Below, in pieces: positions 32,170 to 41,245 of a stretch of 47,726 nt of DNA. The position numbers and the translations under genes are program-made. The notes beneath the pieces were generated by a model. That model was not told the DNA's origin, made no database searches, and worked only from the letters and a program-made list of their open reading frames with translations. Each line of letters begins with the position of its first letter. Within the stretch, counting starts at the first letter, position 1. Source of the stretch: Virgibacillus sp. AGTR (GTDB lineage: Bacteria > Bacillota > Bacilli > Bacillales > Amphibacillaceae); NCBI RefSeq assembly GCF_016919725.2, contig NZ_JAJERH010000029.1:1-47726 (forward strand), in the 5' to 3' direction.

Positions 32170-32445
32170 ACACAAAAATTAAAAAGCCAACCCCTTAAGT
32201 TTGCTAATAATAAACGTATTCTCATATCACCTTTGATTCCAAACCACCCTGATATAATTCCTAATATTCCGAATACAAATGGTAAGATCCATAAACCTCA
32301 ATCCCCATAATGGAGTAAGTGCCAATAATAAACAAACAACGGATAATAAAGAAAAACATTTTTGTATTGCTTCGATTTACTCTTTATCAAAAAATAGTAA
32401 CCAAATATGAATACGATTACTAAAATAGTCCAGATCTATGTTCTT
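32170..32445 (-). pseudogene. decayed small membrane protein gene
   Basis: The minus strand carries hydrophobic blocks in shifting frames: WTILVIVFIFGYYFLIKSKS, then LLALTPLWGLRFMD, then LPFVFGILGIISGWFGIKGD, before a stop. Two or three single-base shifts would restore one protein with three helices. An AGCGGAGG sequence lies before the first block. Family unknown. The rest of 32082-32682 holds nothing else I can support. Confidence 0.4.
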
Positions 32446-32682
32446 TCCTCCGCTCTCTTTTGATAGAGCGTTATTCTCCAGTAAATCAAGCTTTGACTCT
32501 TAAGACAGCAATTTTCGGGTAATTGAAAATGATGGAAAAATTATTTATTACTAGTCTTACAGCCAAACATCGGATTACTAGAATCACGATTAGTCAAGGT
32601 TTTAAGGTTATAGTAGATTTAACAAAAAACACAGATTCTTTGATGTTTTATGAATGGAAGCATTGTGTCTTCTTTTTAATAA

Positions 32683-33033
32683 TTATTTCCGCAAAATCTT
32701 CTCCATCGCTTTTCCTTTTGCTAACTCATCAATCAGTTTATCCAAATAGCGAATCTCCCGCATAATAGGTTCTTCAATATCTTCCACTCGTACACCGCAG
32801 ATTACACCTTTGATTAACGTCCGTGAAGGATTCAGTTGAGGAGCTTCAGCGAAGAAGGTCTCAAAGTCTGTCTGTTTTTCCAGTTGCGCTTCTAACTCTT
32901 TCTGGCTATACCCTGTCAACCAACGGATGATTTCATCGACTTCTGTTTTCGTACGTTCTTTTTTCTCTGCCTTCGTAACATAATGGGGGTAGACACTTGC
33001 GACACTCATTGTATAAATTTTATGTTTGGTCAT
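32683..33033 (-). CDS. DUF2200 domain protein
   Basis: A 116-aa cytoplasmic protein. The whole length fits DUF2200: an opening [20 protein letters not shown], the central [17 protein letters not shown], and [20 protein letters not shown]. Function unknown; the family often carries horizontally moved single genes. Start ATG 33033 is fixed by AAGGAGAG 7 nt upstream. Confidence 0.85.
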   Translation of the reverse strand: MTKHKIYTMSVASVYPHYVTKAEKKERTKTEVDEIIRWLTGYSQKELEAQLEKQTDFETFFAEAPQLNPSRTLIKGVICGVRVEDIEEPIMREIRYLDKLIDELAKGKAMEKILRK

Positions 33034-33190
33034 GATATATCTCTCCTTCAGGTATTTTAATGAATATGTTTCCAATTATATCATTCAATAGTTACCGGAT
33101 ACACATTTTAAGGATATCCTGAAATATAGTTGACCTTTCTGTATGTTCAATTATGAAGTATTTCGAGATTTCCATACATTATCCGAATAC

Positions 33191-33358
33191 CTATCTTTTT
33201 TTACTTTCGAGTGCATCTATCCTATTTTCAAGGTTTGCAATCTTTTTCTTCACATTTACATCCCGAGTTCTGATCCGTTCTGTAATCCCTTTACTAATTG
33301 CCAAAACAGCTATTATTAAGACAATAATACCAGCTGCAAACATCAAAATTATTTCCAT
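33191..33358 (-). CDS. 55-aa membrane protein with cytoplasmic coiled coil
   Basis: An N-terminal helix (MFAAGIIVLIIAVLAISKG) is followed by a charged amphipathic tail (VKKKIANLENRIDALESKK) with heptad spacing of Ile/Leu. AAAGGAGAG precedes ATG 33358. It resembles small bacillar membrane proteins of unknown role and heads a run of similar tiny genes, all on the minus strand. Confidence 0.7.
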   Translation of the reverse strand: MEIILMFAAGIIVLIIAVLAISKGITERIRTRDVNVKKKIANLENRIDALESKKR

Positions 33359-33434
33359 AAACTTCTCTCCTTTCTTGGATTAATCCTGTTCCACCAACCC
33401 AAAAACAGAGCAATCCTTATTTTATCTTCGCAAA

Positions 33435-33602
33435 TTACGATTTTTCATTCATACTATAAATCACATAAGCAATAACGCCAATTAAATAGCCGATTACAGT
33501 TCCAGAAATTGTTGTAAACAGCAAGTATGGTTCAAAAACGATACCCATAATCACACCAAGAGCACATCCAAAAATCATTCCTAATGGTATCAAACTATCC
33601 AT
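33435..33602 (-). CDS. 55-aa two-helix membrane protein
   Basis: Two hydrophobic helices (LGMIFGCALGVIMGIVF and FTTISGTVIGYLIGVIAYVIY) with Gly-rich packing faces, short ends, no motif. Its ATG overlaps the stop of the gene at 33602-33772 (TAATG), so the two are translationally coupled and likely act together. Confidence 0.7.
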   Translation of the reverse strand: MDSLIPLGMIFGCALGVIMGIVFEPYLLFTTISGTVIGYLIGVIAYVIYSMNEKS

Positions 33603-33772
33603 TATATCCTCTCTTTAATGATAGCACCAATGATTAGCATAGCTATTCCTAGATAATTCACAATCAGTCCTGTAATAATTAGATCATATTTTATTTCATT
33701 AAAGAATAGACCAACAAGTAATAGACATAAACTTATTAAAAACAAAACTAGACTAATGTTAATGTACTTCAT
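33602..33772 (-). CDS. 56-aa two-helix membrane protein
   Basis: Two helices (ISLVLFLISLCLLLVGLFF and ITGLIVNYLGIAMLIIGAI) joined by NEIKYD. GGAGGAG stands 4-5 nt before ATG 33772. The stop TAA shares its last A with the ATG of the next gene. Small hydrophobic pairs like this may be accessory subunits, toxins or immunity proteins; none can be chosen from sequence. Confidence 0.7.
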   Translation of the reverse strand: MKYINISLVLFLISLCLLLVGLFFNEIKYDLIITGLIVNYLGIAMLIIGAIIKERI

Positions 33773-33870
33773 TTCTCCTCCACTTTAATCAGTTTAAAAA
33801 TCTTATCCAAAAATCTGAATCTTATATATAAAGTACGCTAATCCTTATTAGGCAAAGCTTAAATAGATAT

Positions 33871-34359
33871 TCACCCGAATATATTCGTAATATACACACT
33901 ACTCATGAATACAATCCAGACTATAATGGGGGTTCCTAAGCTTTTTAAAGCATTATTCCATTTATATGTATCTTTTTTACTCAAAATATAATCAGTTATA
34001 AAATATAAAATAGATGCTAATAGGCTGTACCAAAGTAAAACTAAACCAAAAAGTATATGTAATGTTATCGTGAAGAATATGTTTAAATTTTTACTTGTGT
34101 AATTTGAAATTAAATTGGATATATAGTCGCTTACTATAGAGGTTACTGTACCGTATAATAAAATAATTGGGAAACTATATATAAGATATACAGGAACAGC
34201 TAGTACGAACGCTTGAAGGTATTCAGCGACAGAGCTAATCTCTTCACCAAATGGATGTGGTACAAATAAACCTAAAATTATAGCGAATAAGGAACCCGAA
34301 ATTGTAGCAGATATAATTTTCCTGCATACCAATTGACTAATTTCGCTTTTAAAACTCAA
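33871..34359 (-). CDS. hypothetical membrane protein, 162 aa
   Basis: Four membrane helices (about 16-34, 48-74, 93-120, 143-160). PHPFGEE in the first loop and several Ser/Asn-rich turns are visible; no catalytic motif. AGGAGA lies before ATG 34359. It is flanked by tiny membrane protein genes in the same direction. Not recognised. Confidence 0.75.
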   Translation of the reverse strand: MSFKSEISQLVCRKIISATISGSLFAIILGLFVPHPFGEEISSVAEYLQAFVLAVPVYLIYSFPIILLYGTVTSIVSDYISNLISNYTSKNLNIFFTITLHILFGLVLLWYSLLASILYFITDYILSKKDTYKWNNALKSLGTPIIVWIVFMSSVYITNIFG

Positions 34360-34487
34360 CTAAAATCTCTCCTTTATCTCACATTAGAACAGCCGGACTT
34401 CTCAATTAATATTCCTTTATATGCATGGTAAACGTTTTCTTTCGTTGAGAAATACGTCCGTTTCTTTACATGTTTTAACGTTTGGTT

Positions 34488-34667
34488 TTAATCATTTTCT
34501 TTCGGAAGTATCTTAACTGCGATTAAATAACCAATTAAGGCTGCTAGCGCACCAATAAAGATTGATATAAAAGAATTGGTATCAGGAAAGAAGTATTCAG
34601 AAATAAAAATGATGATTCCTACAAATAAGCCTGTAAGTAGAGCTCTGTCGATATTTCTTATTTTCAT
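34488..34667 (-). CDS. 59-aa two-helix membrane protein
   Basis: Two helices (ALLTGLFVGIIIFISEYFF and ISIFIGALAALIGYLIAVKI) and a basic/acidic tail KILPKEND. I place the start at ATG 34667, with GAGGTGAT upstream. Layout is like the 55-aa protein at 33435: Gly-rich helices and very short loops. Confidence 0.7.
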   Translation of the reverse strand: MKIRNIDRALLTGLFVGIIIFISEYFFPDTNSFISIFIGALAALIGYLIAVKILPKEND

Positions 34668-34996
34668 ATCATCACCTCGATAACTATAAAACACGTTAAC
34701 TTATTACGCTTAAAGAGTAAAGGATATGAATTTAAATTCTTTCTCTTGAATCGTGTTTGCTTCCTATTACAGAAAAGCTTCTCGAAAGCTAAACGTCATC
34801 CGCAGATTCTCAAAAATGAAGAATATGTTGTTCAGACTGTGCTGGCTATGGTATCTATTTTTTCAAGTTCTTACCTGTTAAAAAGAATGTTTATAGGATT
34901 TCCTCACAACAATCCAACCGTTGTTAAAAATAGACGGACATCTTGCAATAAAAATTTTGCTTTATTACGAAAGAGCAGCTATACCTAAGAATACAG

Positions 34997-35148
34997 TTAT
35001 ATTCCAAATGTGCTTTGAACAGCAAACAACATACCCAATATGACATAAAGTGGTGCTCTTTGCATTCTAGTAAAACCCGATATAGCTGATATAATAACGC
35101 CCATAGCTACCCAATTGATGAAAATGGAATAACATCTATTAACTGGTT
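34997..35148 (-). CDS. possible short two-helix membrane peptide (start unclear)
   Basis: A minus-strand frame ending TAA at 34997 reads INWVAMGVIISAISGFTRMQ and then a second helix ending STFGI. It looks like a membrane protein, but no ribosome binding site or convincing start was found; it may be the tail of a decayed gene. 34695-34996 otherwise shows nothing I can support. Confidence 0.3.
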
Positions 35149-35156
35149 TAGGTATG

Positions 35157-35438
35157 TCATCTTTCAGGTTTTAGAGTTGTTCTTTGTAAAGGAATGCCTC
35201 CCATTGAAACATTTCGCTCTATGAATATATAGGAGCGCCCATCTATTATAAAAATTCCATCACCTTTATAATTGACCTCTCTTCCTTGTTTGACAAGTTC
35301 ATACTGTATTGCTTTAACATACTCTGCATAATTCACATATCTCTCATCTAAATCGATCGCTATATTCCCTTTCCCATATCCCATCACCCAATTAAAACTA
35401 AGCAAGCATAGCACTAAAAATATTAAGAATAAAATCAT
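35157..35438 (-). CDS. hypothetical 93-aa exported or membrane-anchored protein
   Basis: An N-terminal hydrophobic segment (ILFLIFLVLCLLSFNWVMG) is a signal anchor or signal peptide. The rest is a small alpha-beta domain (YVKAIQYELVKQGREVNYKG, then DGRSYIFIERN). GAGGAG lies 8 nt before ATG 35438. No family recognised. Confidence 0.7.
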   Translation of the reverse strand: MILFLIFLVLCLLSFNWVMGYGKGNIAIDLDERYVNYAEYVKAIQYELVKQGREVNYKGDGIFIIDGRSYIFIERNVSMGGIPLQRTTLKPER

Positions 35439-35585
35439 TTGACACTCCTCAAAATTTCGCTTCCTAATTTCTTCTATAATTAATGTACGATTTATTACAT
35501 ATTTCGTTTCAACTATTTTCTATGTATTCTTTAATTTTCCTTTTACATAAAATGAGCGCTTATCCTTATTACTGATGTGCGTCTG

Positions 35586-35812
35586 TTAACCTTTGGAATT
35601 CGAACCTCTTCTTAGCTCCTTCATTTCGTTTAGAATTTCTTTTTGCATTTCTAAGTTTTCTTTCCATATTGCAATTAAATCATTTGTTCGTTTATTTAAT
35701 GACTTAGGAAGTCTCAAGGAAAAATCAAGCAAAATGGGATAAATATTGCCATAAGAGCCCTTTTCTCCAAAATTGGAAGTTGATCCTTACACGAGGAGTA
35801 ATATTGTTCCAT
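35586..35812 (-). pseudogene. frameshifted small gene
   Basis: Starts at ATG 35812, 3 nt after the stop of the 60-aa gene, reads EQYYSSCKDQLPILEKRALM and a hydrophobic stretch to FP, then meets TGA. One frame over, the reading continues as LRLPKSLNKRTNDLIAIWKE to a helical end LNEMKELRRG and TAA at 35586. The total of 227 nt is one base out of frame, as expected for a single indel. Confidence 0.5.
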
Positions 35813-35815
35813 CTC

Positions 35816-35998
35816 TTACAAATACTTATTTATTATCTTAACCCAGCCAACTATTGCTAATGTGAACATAACACCCCAAAACACACTTCTGCGCCATATT
35901 CGAGGTATAGCAAACCAGTAAGCCACAATCTTCAACAATAAATTATCTTTTTTATAATTGTTCTTATCGATATGTACCACTCCAATCGTTATGTTCAT
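35816..35998 (-). CDS. hypothetical 60-aa protein
   Basis: A short frame with basic, aromatic sequence (WFAIPRIWRRSVFWGVMF) and one probable membrane helix near the C-terminus. The ribosome binding site is poor. The tight spacing to the following frameshifted gene (3 nt) suggests a former two-gene unit. Not recognised. Confidence 0.4.
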   Translation of the reverse strand: MNITIGVVHIDKNNYKKDNLLLKIVAYWFAIPRIWRRSVFWGVMFTLAIVGWVKIINKYL

Positions 35999-36062
35999 AC
36001 TATTAAGGGATAAAAAAGGTTATAGCTTAATCTTGCTCAGTCATTAATGGATGAAACCAAGA

Positions 36063-36530
36063 CTATTCCTTATAGGTAAGATGGCGCGCTGCTTTTTATT
36101 CCGTCCTTGTGCCTGTTTAATGTTCGCATTTTACTACCGTCAGGATACTGATACGCTTGAATTGAATGGCTGTTAGATTTTTAAGTAAGTATGTCCAGTG
36201 CTCATGTAGGCTTTCTAAGAGCTGTAATGAAACATTACTAGGCAACTCACAATCTATTAACCTTGCCCATTCATTTACTTCATACGTTTTAACTAACGGA
36301 TTTTCTTCTGTCAAAGCTAATTTCATTCGCATATATCCGTTTAAATGGCTATCTAAAACATGGTGAATAAGTTGACGTATATTCCAGCTATTTTCTCTAT
36401 ATGTTTTTGTTAATTTTGATTTATCTAGGGATACAGTAACGCCTTTATACGACTAGGTAGTGTGCTCATTTCTTTAATCCACATTTGAATATCTTCTTCT
36501 CTTACTTCATTAGGACAGTTAAATGACACG
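36063..36530 (-). pseudogene. broken yfiT-like DinB-superfamily gene
   Basis: Three frames must be joined. First EDIQMWIKEMSTLPSRIKAL, then RQLIHHVLDSHLNGYMRMKL (the HHVxDSH metal-ligand motif of YfiT-type hydrolases) and ALTEENPLVKTYEVNEWARL, then a last shifted block ending ARHLTYKE near 36063, where the final HxxxH-like part should be. At least two frameshifts and loss of the first residues make it non-functional. Intact relatives are putative metal-dependent hydrolases or bacillithiol transferases. Confidence 0.7.
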
Positions 36531-36549
36531 GCCTTCAGCTTTATAACAA

Positions 36550-37152
36550 TTACCTTCTTCTTTTGATAAATAGGTACAATAAAATTATAACGAGTAAGAT
36601 CAGTATAGCGTAAATCACTCTTGAATAAACATCCATATAATCTACAATTGTTTCCCATGAACCACCTACTGAAGCACCTAAGCACACGAGAACAATATTC
36701 CAAATCAACGTTCCTAATGTTGTAAATAAAAGAAAGATGCCAACATTCATATTTGACATACCTGCAGGGATAGAAATCAAACTACGAATTAAAGGAACAA
36801 AACGACAAAAGAAGACCGTCCAAGGACCATATTTATCAAACCAAGCATCAGCCTTGTGAATATCGTTTTGTGTTATACGAAGAATATGTCCCCATTTACC
36901 CACGATCTTTTCTAATCTTGCTACATCAAGTTGTAAACCGATAATATATAGAACAATAGCTCCAATAACTGAACCTGCTGTTGCTGACGTTATTACACCA
37001 ATAATACTAAGTTTAGAAGTGATTGTCATAAAACCTCCAAACGTTAGTATTACTTCAGAAGGTATTGGAGGGAAAATATTTTCAAAGGCAATTAACAACA
37101 TAATGCCCATATAACCAAACTCATCCATAATTTCCGCTAACCAATTTTCCAT
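36550..37152 (-). CDS. DedA-family membrane protein
   Basis: A 200-aa protein with four to six helices and two re-entrant segments. Landmarks are GIMLLIAFENIFPPIPSEVI (the acidic residue and PxPSE motif) and FFCRFVPLIRSLISIPAGMS (the conserved Arg pair and GMS). DedA proteins are proton-motive-force-linked flippases; some recycle undecaprenyl phosphate or phosphatidylethanolamine. AGGGGAAG precedes the start. The yfiT remnant follows on the same strand. Confidence 0.9.
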   Translation of the reverse strand: MENWLAEIMDEFGYMGIMLLIAFENIFPPIPSEVILTFGGFMTITSKLSIIGVITSATAGSVIGAIVLYIIGLQLDVARLEKIVGKWGHILRITQNDIHKADAWFDKYGPWTVFFCRFVPLIRSLISIPAGMSNMNVGIFLLFTTLGTLIWNIVLVCLGASVGGSWETIVDYMDVYSRVIYAILILLVIILLYLFIKRRR

Positions 37153-37404
37153 ACTCTTCCCCTTTGTTTCAAGATATGCTTGTGTGTATTTTCTTTGTAA
37201 AACTCGTTTCCATTCTGAACGGTATCCATATTTCTCTTTAGCATTCCCACTTCAAAACATTCCCTAATTATACCATATTTAGATAGATATATATAAAGAA
37301 GATTCAATTCAAATTTTTGTGGATTTGGATAATTTCCATAAAAACCCTATTGAAGAGGGATCCGATACCTTTACCTCCCAACCTACAATATGTACTTTTC
37401 TGGT

Positions 37405-38679
37405 TCACAAATCATTTAACGCAATGACTTTGCCACTGCTTGCATTCACCCCATATTGACAATCTAATTTACCACACAAAACATATTGTTTCTCTTCGAA
37501 GTCATATACATAATAAGGCTTTAACTCGTATAGTTCTTTTAATTTTTTATATGCCTCCTCCTTATCAATCGTGGCTTCATCTGATGCTTGAAATTGGTCA
37601 AAGATATCCAACATCGGTTTGTTATCTACATAATTTATGGATCGAAAGCTGTTGGCATCAATTATGACAATAAGTTTTCTTTGAAATACGTAATTAACTT
37701 GTTTTTTTGCTCTTAAAATTGCATGAATATAACCTCTGTCACGGTACAGCATTTTGAGAATCCAACTTCCTGAGCCATTTGGATACTTTTGAAGTAAAAA
37801 GTCTTTGACTGCTAATAAACACTTCTCTTGCTCTTTCTTAGTAATCGGACAAGAATCAGGACTTGGCTCAGATGAAAATGCTTGTTCTGCAGTTACCTCT
37901 TCAGTCCAGCTAATTTCTTGTCTTTTAAATGGTTTTTTAATTGTCTTATTCTTATCCAAAAAAATGGTTCTATCGATGTTTATATAGGATCTTACATCAA
38001 CGATAAATTCAAATGGAATCGCCGTCATTTGATCATTGGTAATATAAACTTCTTCTACTCCATATGTAGGAATTAATCTTTTTTGTTCATGTGAAGGAAA
38101 TTCAATCAACTTCAATTGTTCCTTTGCCAAATGTTCTATCTTATCAAAAGAGAGTGTATATGTTTCTTCTTTTATAATCTCCTTAGAAGGAAATTGGCCA
38201 TGAACAGCAAAAAAAGTCAGCTTCCCTTCTGCGTCAAATTCTATTTCAACAGAGCCAGCCGGAGAAACACTAACCCCATCAATTACTTCTTTAAATAGAA
38301 GTCTCCCTTCCTCTTCCTTATGAAGTTTCAATTGTCTCCCATAAGTTAATCCAGTTTCCTGTTCCATCCATTTTATGATGTCGTTTGTATGAAGACCTGC
38401 AAAGCTAATTCCGTTATTTGCATATGTCTTATCCATTACAAAAATAGCGCTAACAAACTTATGAGAATAGACGTTGACTTCAATAACTGCTGTGCCTTCC
38501 GGATTAGAATCATCCTCTGGTTCTTGTACATGATCAGGAAACCATTCCATCGATAATGTATATACGGTTTCGTTGAAGATATTTACATACCGATTAAGTC
38601 CGTGTCTTTTTAAATAGTAGTTATCTAAGCCAAATTTCGTTTTTGTAATATCAATTAATTCTTTTATTTTACTATTCAT
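37405..38679 (-). CDS. YcdB/YcdC-like (PepSY-type) protein
   Basis: A 424-aa protein without signal peptide. It contains repeated PepSY-like alpha-beta units with pattern 'htndiikWmeqetGL', 'aGsveieFdaeGkLtff' and a C-terminal third unit (KEEAYKKLKELYELKPYYVY, then GVNASSGKVIAL). The layout fits the YcdB/YcdC group (DUF4901) of bacilli, function unknown; two units in the middle may share ancestry. Stands alone. 37153-37404 and 38680-38930 show nothing coding. Confidence 0.7.
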   Translation of the reverse strand: MNSKIKELIDITKTKFGLDNYYLKRHGLNRYVNIFNETVYTLSMEWFPDHVQEPEDDSNPEGTAVIEVNVYSHKFVSAIFVMDKTYANNGISFAGLHTNDIIKWMEQETGLTYGRQLKLHKEEEGRLLFKEVIDGVSVSPAGSVEIEFDAEGKLTFFAVHGQFPSKEIIKEETYTLSFDKIEHLAKEQLKLIEFPSHEQKRLIPTYGVEEVYITNDQMTAIPFEFIVDVRSYINIDRTIFLDKNKTIKKPFKRQEISWTEEVTAEQAFSSEPSPDSCPITKKEQEKCLLAVKDFLLQKYPNGSGSWILKMLYRDRGYIHAILRAKKQVNYVFQRKLIVIIDANSFRSINYVDNKPMLDIFDQFQASDEATIDKEEAYKKLKELYELKPYYVYDFEEKQYVLCGKLDCQYGVNASSGKVIALNDL

Positions 38680-38930
38680 TTACTTCTCCCCTACAACTTG
38701 TGTATATGGTTTTAAAAAATTATACCACTATCTGGCTCTATTAATTAACAGTTGTCGCATCGTTATATCAGATTTGCGCCCCTTTGCGGAAAAATAAATG
38801 ACATTTAAGAACTTCTAACAGGTCGTGTGCGTAAATACATAACAATGTCGTAATAGTAAAAGGCTATGGTTATCCAAAATTCTACATCCAGAAAGAACCA
38901 GTGATATTTGCAATACCTATAAGTTTCATA

Positions 38931-39605
38931 CTATCCATCCTCATTAATAATTGGAAGCAACCGATATTCCCAATGAGTTCTACATTCATTCAATTTATAA
39001 TACCCTTCTGTCTCATCTTTTGAAATATATCCACATTGCTGACGCGCATTATTAAAAACGTCTTGTACTTCATTATTTGATGCTCTATAGTGACTCAAAT
39101 CTGGAAAAACCTCAATCCATCCCTGCTTGGCATCTTTATCATACCTTGATTTCAAATCATAAATAAGCACACCTTTGACCCCTTCGTTCTTCACTACTCT
39201 AATTTCACTTTCACCGTTTTCTCCAGCGACTTTCATAAACGCTTCAAGTATATCTTTATTTTTTAAATGATTATTATTTAATACAATTTCATCTTCATTT
39301 GGAACATATTCTTCCAAAGGTTCTTCTTGGCTTTGTTCCCCTGTTGAGTTATTATGTTTTTTCACTTCCTGTTCAAAGTTTGTGCCATCAGCAGAATCCG
39401 TTCCTGTCTCTGGTTTGATATTTGATGCATTTTGTGTATCTTCGTGTTCAGATGAGTTGCCATTTGTATTCTGCGTTGCGTGACTATCTGTTAACTCGTT
39501 GTTTAATTTAGCATTTGAATCCTCAGATGAGTTTCCGCAAGCAGCTAATATAACTAATAGTACTGTAAACATTATCATTACAAATTTATGATTATTTTTC
39601 ATCAT
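38931..39605 (-). CDS. lipoprotein, DUF4362-like
   Basis: About 224 aa. Lipoprotein signal with lipobox LAAC (Cys about 22), a low-complexity Ser/Asn/Glu linker (about 24-90), then a globular domain starting near EDEIVLNNNHLKNKDILEAF and ending CRTHWEYRLLPI. The domain resembles DUF4362 of Bacillus lipoproteins. Three Cys occur in the mature domain region. Start ATG 39605 has AAAGGTAG upstream; a longer reading would enter an IS3 remnant. Confidence 0.78.
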   Translation of the reverse strand: MMKNNHKFVMIMFTVLLVILAACGNSSEDSNAKLNNELTDSHATQNTNGNSSEHEDTQNASNIKPETGTDSADGTNFEQEVKKHNNSTGEQSQEEPLEEYVPNEDEIVLNNNHLKNKDILEAFMKVAGENGESEIRVVKNEGVKGVLIYDLKSRYDKDAKQGWIEVFPDLSHYRASNNEVQDVFNNARQQCGYISKDETEGYYKLNECRTHWEYRLLPIINEDG

Positions 39606-39665
39606 TACACTACCTTTCTTCTGTAAATCTATTCCTAAACAATAGGGAGAAAACACTTTTTGTAA

Positions 39666-39764
39666 TGTCAACACTAAACTGGACAAAAAGTATAAGTCAG
39701 CTTCTTGAATTCTACAGACGTTACATAGCCTATGTGTTCCATAAATCCGAATGTTGTTGAACCA
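39666..39764 (-). mobile_element. right-end scrap of an IS3-family element
   Basis: TGTCAACACTAAACTGGAC (39666-39684) is nearly identical to the right end of the element at 30555-30902. On the minus strand it is preceded by the OrfB tail FNNIRIYGTHRL...VEF-like sequence, now frameshifted. Only about 100 bp survive, just upstream of the lipoprotein gene. Confidence 0.7.
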
Positions 39765-39860
39765 ATAAACATAATCATCATTTCTCCTAAAAACTTGGTA
39801 TTAATTTGATGATATAATTCTCATTTAATTATTTTGAGTGAGTTCTTCTAAAACGAGGCC

Positions 39861-40331
39861 CTATGGTTGAATGAGCCATTCGTTATTTTCAGCAATTCTT
39901 TTTAGTTCTTTAGCACGAGTATCTATAAACCTTTTCATGTATTTTTCCAAAAATAATTTGTCGGCCACCACTCCAAGAATACCGAATGGGGATTTGTATT
40001 CAAAAGTATCTATCATAAGGGTCCCTCCTGTTTCTTTTACAAATTGATGTGTATGAGTGAAGGAACTGAAAGCGCCTTTTAGTATAATATCTACAAACTC
40101 GTTAGGCTTCTTCATATCTGTCACTTTAGCTGTTAGTCTTTGTTTAATACCAAAATGAGTAGCTTCCCATGTGACAGTATCACTTTCTTCTAATAATCCT
40201 CCAGTCACCCCATCTACCACTTTTTCATTTGTTTTTGCTGTGGTTTCAAGATGTATATCTACGTTTCTTGCAAGGTCAAAGCATACTTCTACAGACGTTT
40301 TTATAAATTGTTTATGTTTAATAGTCGGCAT
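39861..40331 (-). CDS. SRPBCC-family (START-like) ligand-binding protein
   Basis: A 156-aa helix-grip protein. The opening (FIKTSVEVCFDLARNVDIHL) and the C-terminal long helix (KYMKRFIDTRAKELKRIAEN) are typical of the polyketide-cyclase/START-like SRPBCC group, including the Bacillus homologues called cell division inhibitor-like. It likely binds a hydrophobic ligand in the cytoplasm; no catalytic residue can be assigned. The gene for the DUF1062 protein lies 59 bp upstream on the same strand. Confidence 0.87.
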   Translation of the reverse strand: MPTIKHKQFIKTSVEVCFDLARNVDIHLETTAKTNEKVVDGVTGGLLEESDTVTWEATHFGIKQRLTAKVTDMKKPNEFVDIILKGAFSSFTHTHQFVKETGGTLMIDTFEYKSPFGILGVVADKLFLEKYMKRFIDTRAKELKRIAENNEWLIQP

Positions 40332-40390
40332 CTATATTCCCCTTATTTAGAATGTTTCTTATTATTTCTAATAACAACGATAATGGAATA

Positions 40391-40984
40391 TTATGTCAAA
40401 GCATCAACTTTGTACCAATCACCAATGACTGTAATTTGTAACTCATCTATAACCTTGCTCTTCATTTTAATGTTTGGATTTAGTAAAATAGTTCCATTCT
40501 GAGACAATTCATTTACTTTTGACCTTGAAATGGCAAAGATTTCTGCTATTAGTTTATCTATTCTAAGACCAAAATCATATTTATAGCAAATTCTAATAGT
40601 GACTTCGCTAGATAGTGGATTGAGCTTTTCTTTTCTTAACTCGTACCGTATATCTGTATCTACATCATTACATAGCTTTCTTAATTGGTTGATTTGAAAA
40701 GCATAGTACCAAATTGTCTCTTTATCATTATTCATAAACTTTTGAATGAGCGTAGACTCAATTTTATTGATATTTACTCTCGATAAAATAGGGTAATTCC
40801 AAGTTCCCTCACAATGTATACAGTTATAAATAAGCCAAATATCAACTAATTTCTGATTTGCATTCATCCTGAATTTCTCACTACAATAAAATTCTGTGTT
40901 CGTTTTACATTTACTACAATTTCTTTTTATATAAGGTGTTTCCAGAGCAATGATCTCATAAGTAAATAAATGATGAAAACTCAT
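40391..40984 (-). CDS. DUF1062 protein with zinc ribbon and S4-like end
   Basis: A 197-aa protein. An N-terminal knuckle CSKCKTNTEFYCSE and a second pair CIHCEG probably bind zinc. The C-terminal third (LRIDKLIAEIFAISRSKVNE, then a 'ngtIllN' turn) looks like an S4-type RNA-binding motif. The family is DUF1062, role unknown, perhaps RNA-linked. I place the start at ATG 40984, 9 nt after AGGAGG, rather than GTG 40990. Confidence 0.8.
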   Translation of the reverse strand: MSFHHLFTYEIIALETPYIKRNCSKCKTNTEFYCSEKFRMNANQKLVDIWLIYNCIHCEGTWNYPILSRVNINKIESTLIQKFMNNDKETIWYYAFQINQLRKLCNDVDTDIRYELRKEKLNPLSSEVTIRICYKYDFGLRIDKLIAEIFAISRSKVNELSQNGTILLNPNIKMKSKVIDELQITVIGDWYKVDALT

Positions 40985-41050
40985 ACACACGATCCTCCTA
41001 ATTATTCAGAGGAACGCAACAACGGTTGAATGGAGAAAGATTTCCCATTT

Positions 41051-41082
41051 AAAAAAGCGGAATACCTTATAGGTATCCCGCT
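41051..41082 (-). terminator. strong terminator ending an orphan transcription unit
   Basis: On the minus strand AGCGGGATACCT and AGGTATTCCGCT form a stem with one G-T mismatch and a tiny loop, followed by TTTTTTA. No protein gene ends here; the nearest minus-strand stop upstream is at 41788. Confidence 0.8.
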
Positions 41083-41245
41083 GGAATTAAAACAACTGAC
41101 TATCCTGCGTTCCCTGTAATGGTTAAAAATAGGCACACTTCTCCCGTGATTGAACAATCATGTTCAAAAAAAGAAATGTACTATTTAGTTACTCAACCAT
41201 TACAAGTATGCTGGCAAATCCAATTCCACCTTCCGTATTTCTCCT
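41051..41245 (-). ncRNA. candidate small RNA of about 195 nt
   Basis: A promoter (-35 TTGATT at 41274-41279, 16-bp spacer, -10 TATACT at 41252-41257) and the terminator at 41051-41082 bound about 195 nt with no credible protein frame. A 10-bp closing stem (AACCATTACA 41195-41204 with TGTAATGGTT 41115-41124) and a GAACA/TGTTC hairpin (about 41152-41165) lie inside. GGAAGGTGG near the 5' end could be a ribosome binding site for a very short peptide, so a type I toxin or dual-function RNA is an alternative. No Rfam family recognised. Outside it, 41283-41787 shows only scraps. Confidence 0.5.

Noticed and set aside
34746-34988. 80-codon plus-strand frame
   Set aside because: No ribosome binding site, no family pattern, and neighbours on the minus strand have better signals; left as unassigned.
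41195-41245. Short peptide frame behind GGAAGGTGG in the candidate small RNA
   Set aside because: No start codon at proper spacing and fewer than 20 codons; mentioned only as an alternative for the RNA.
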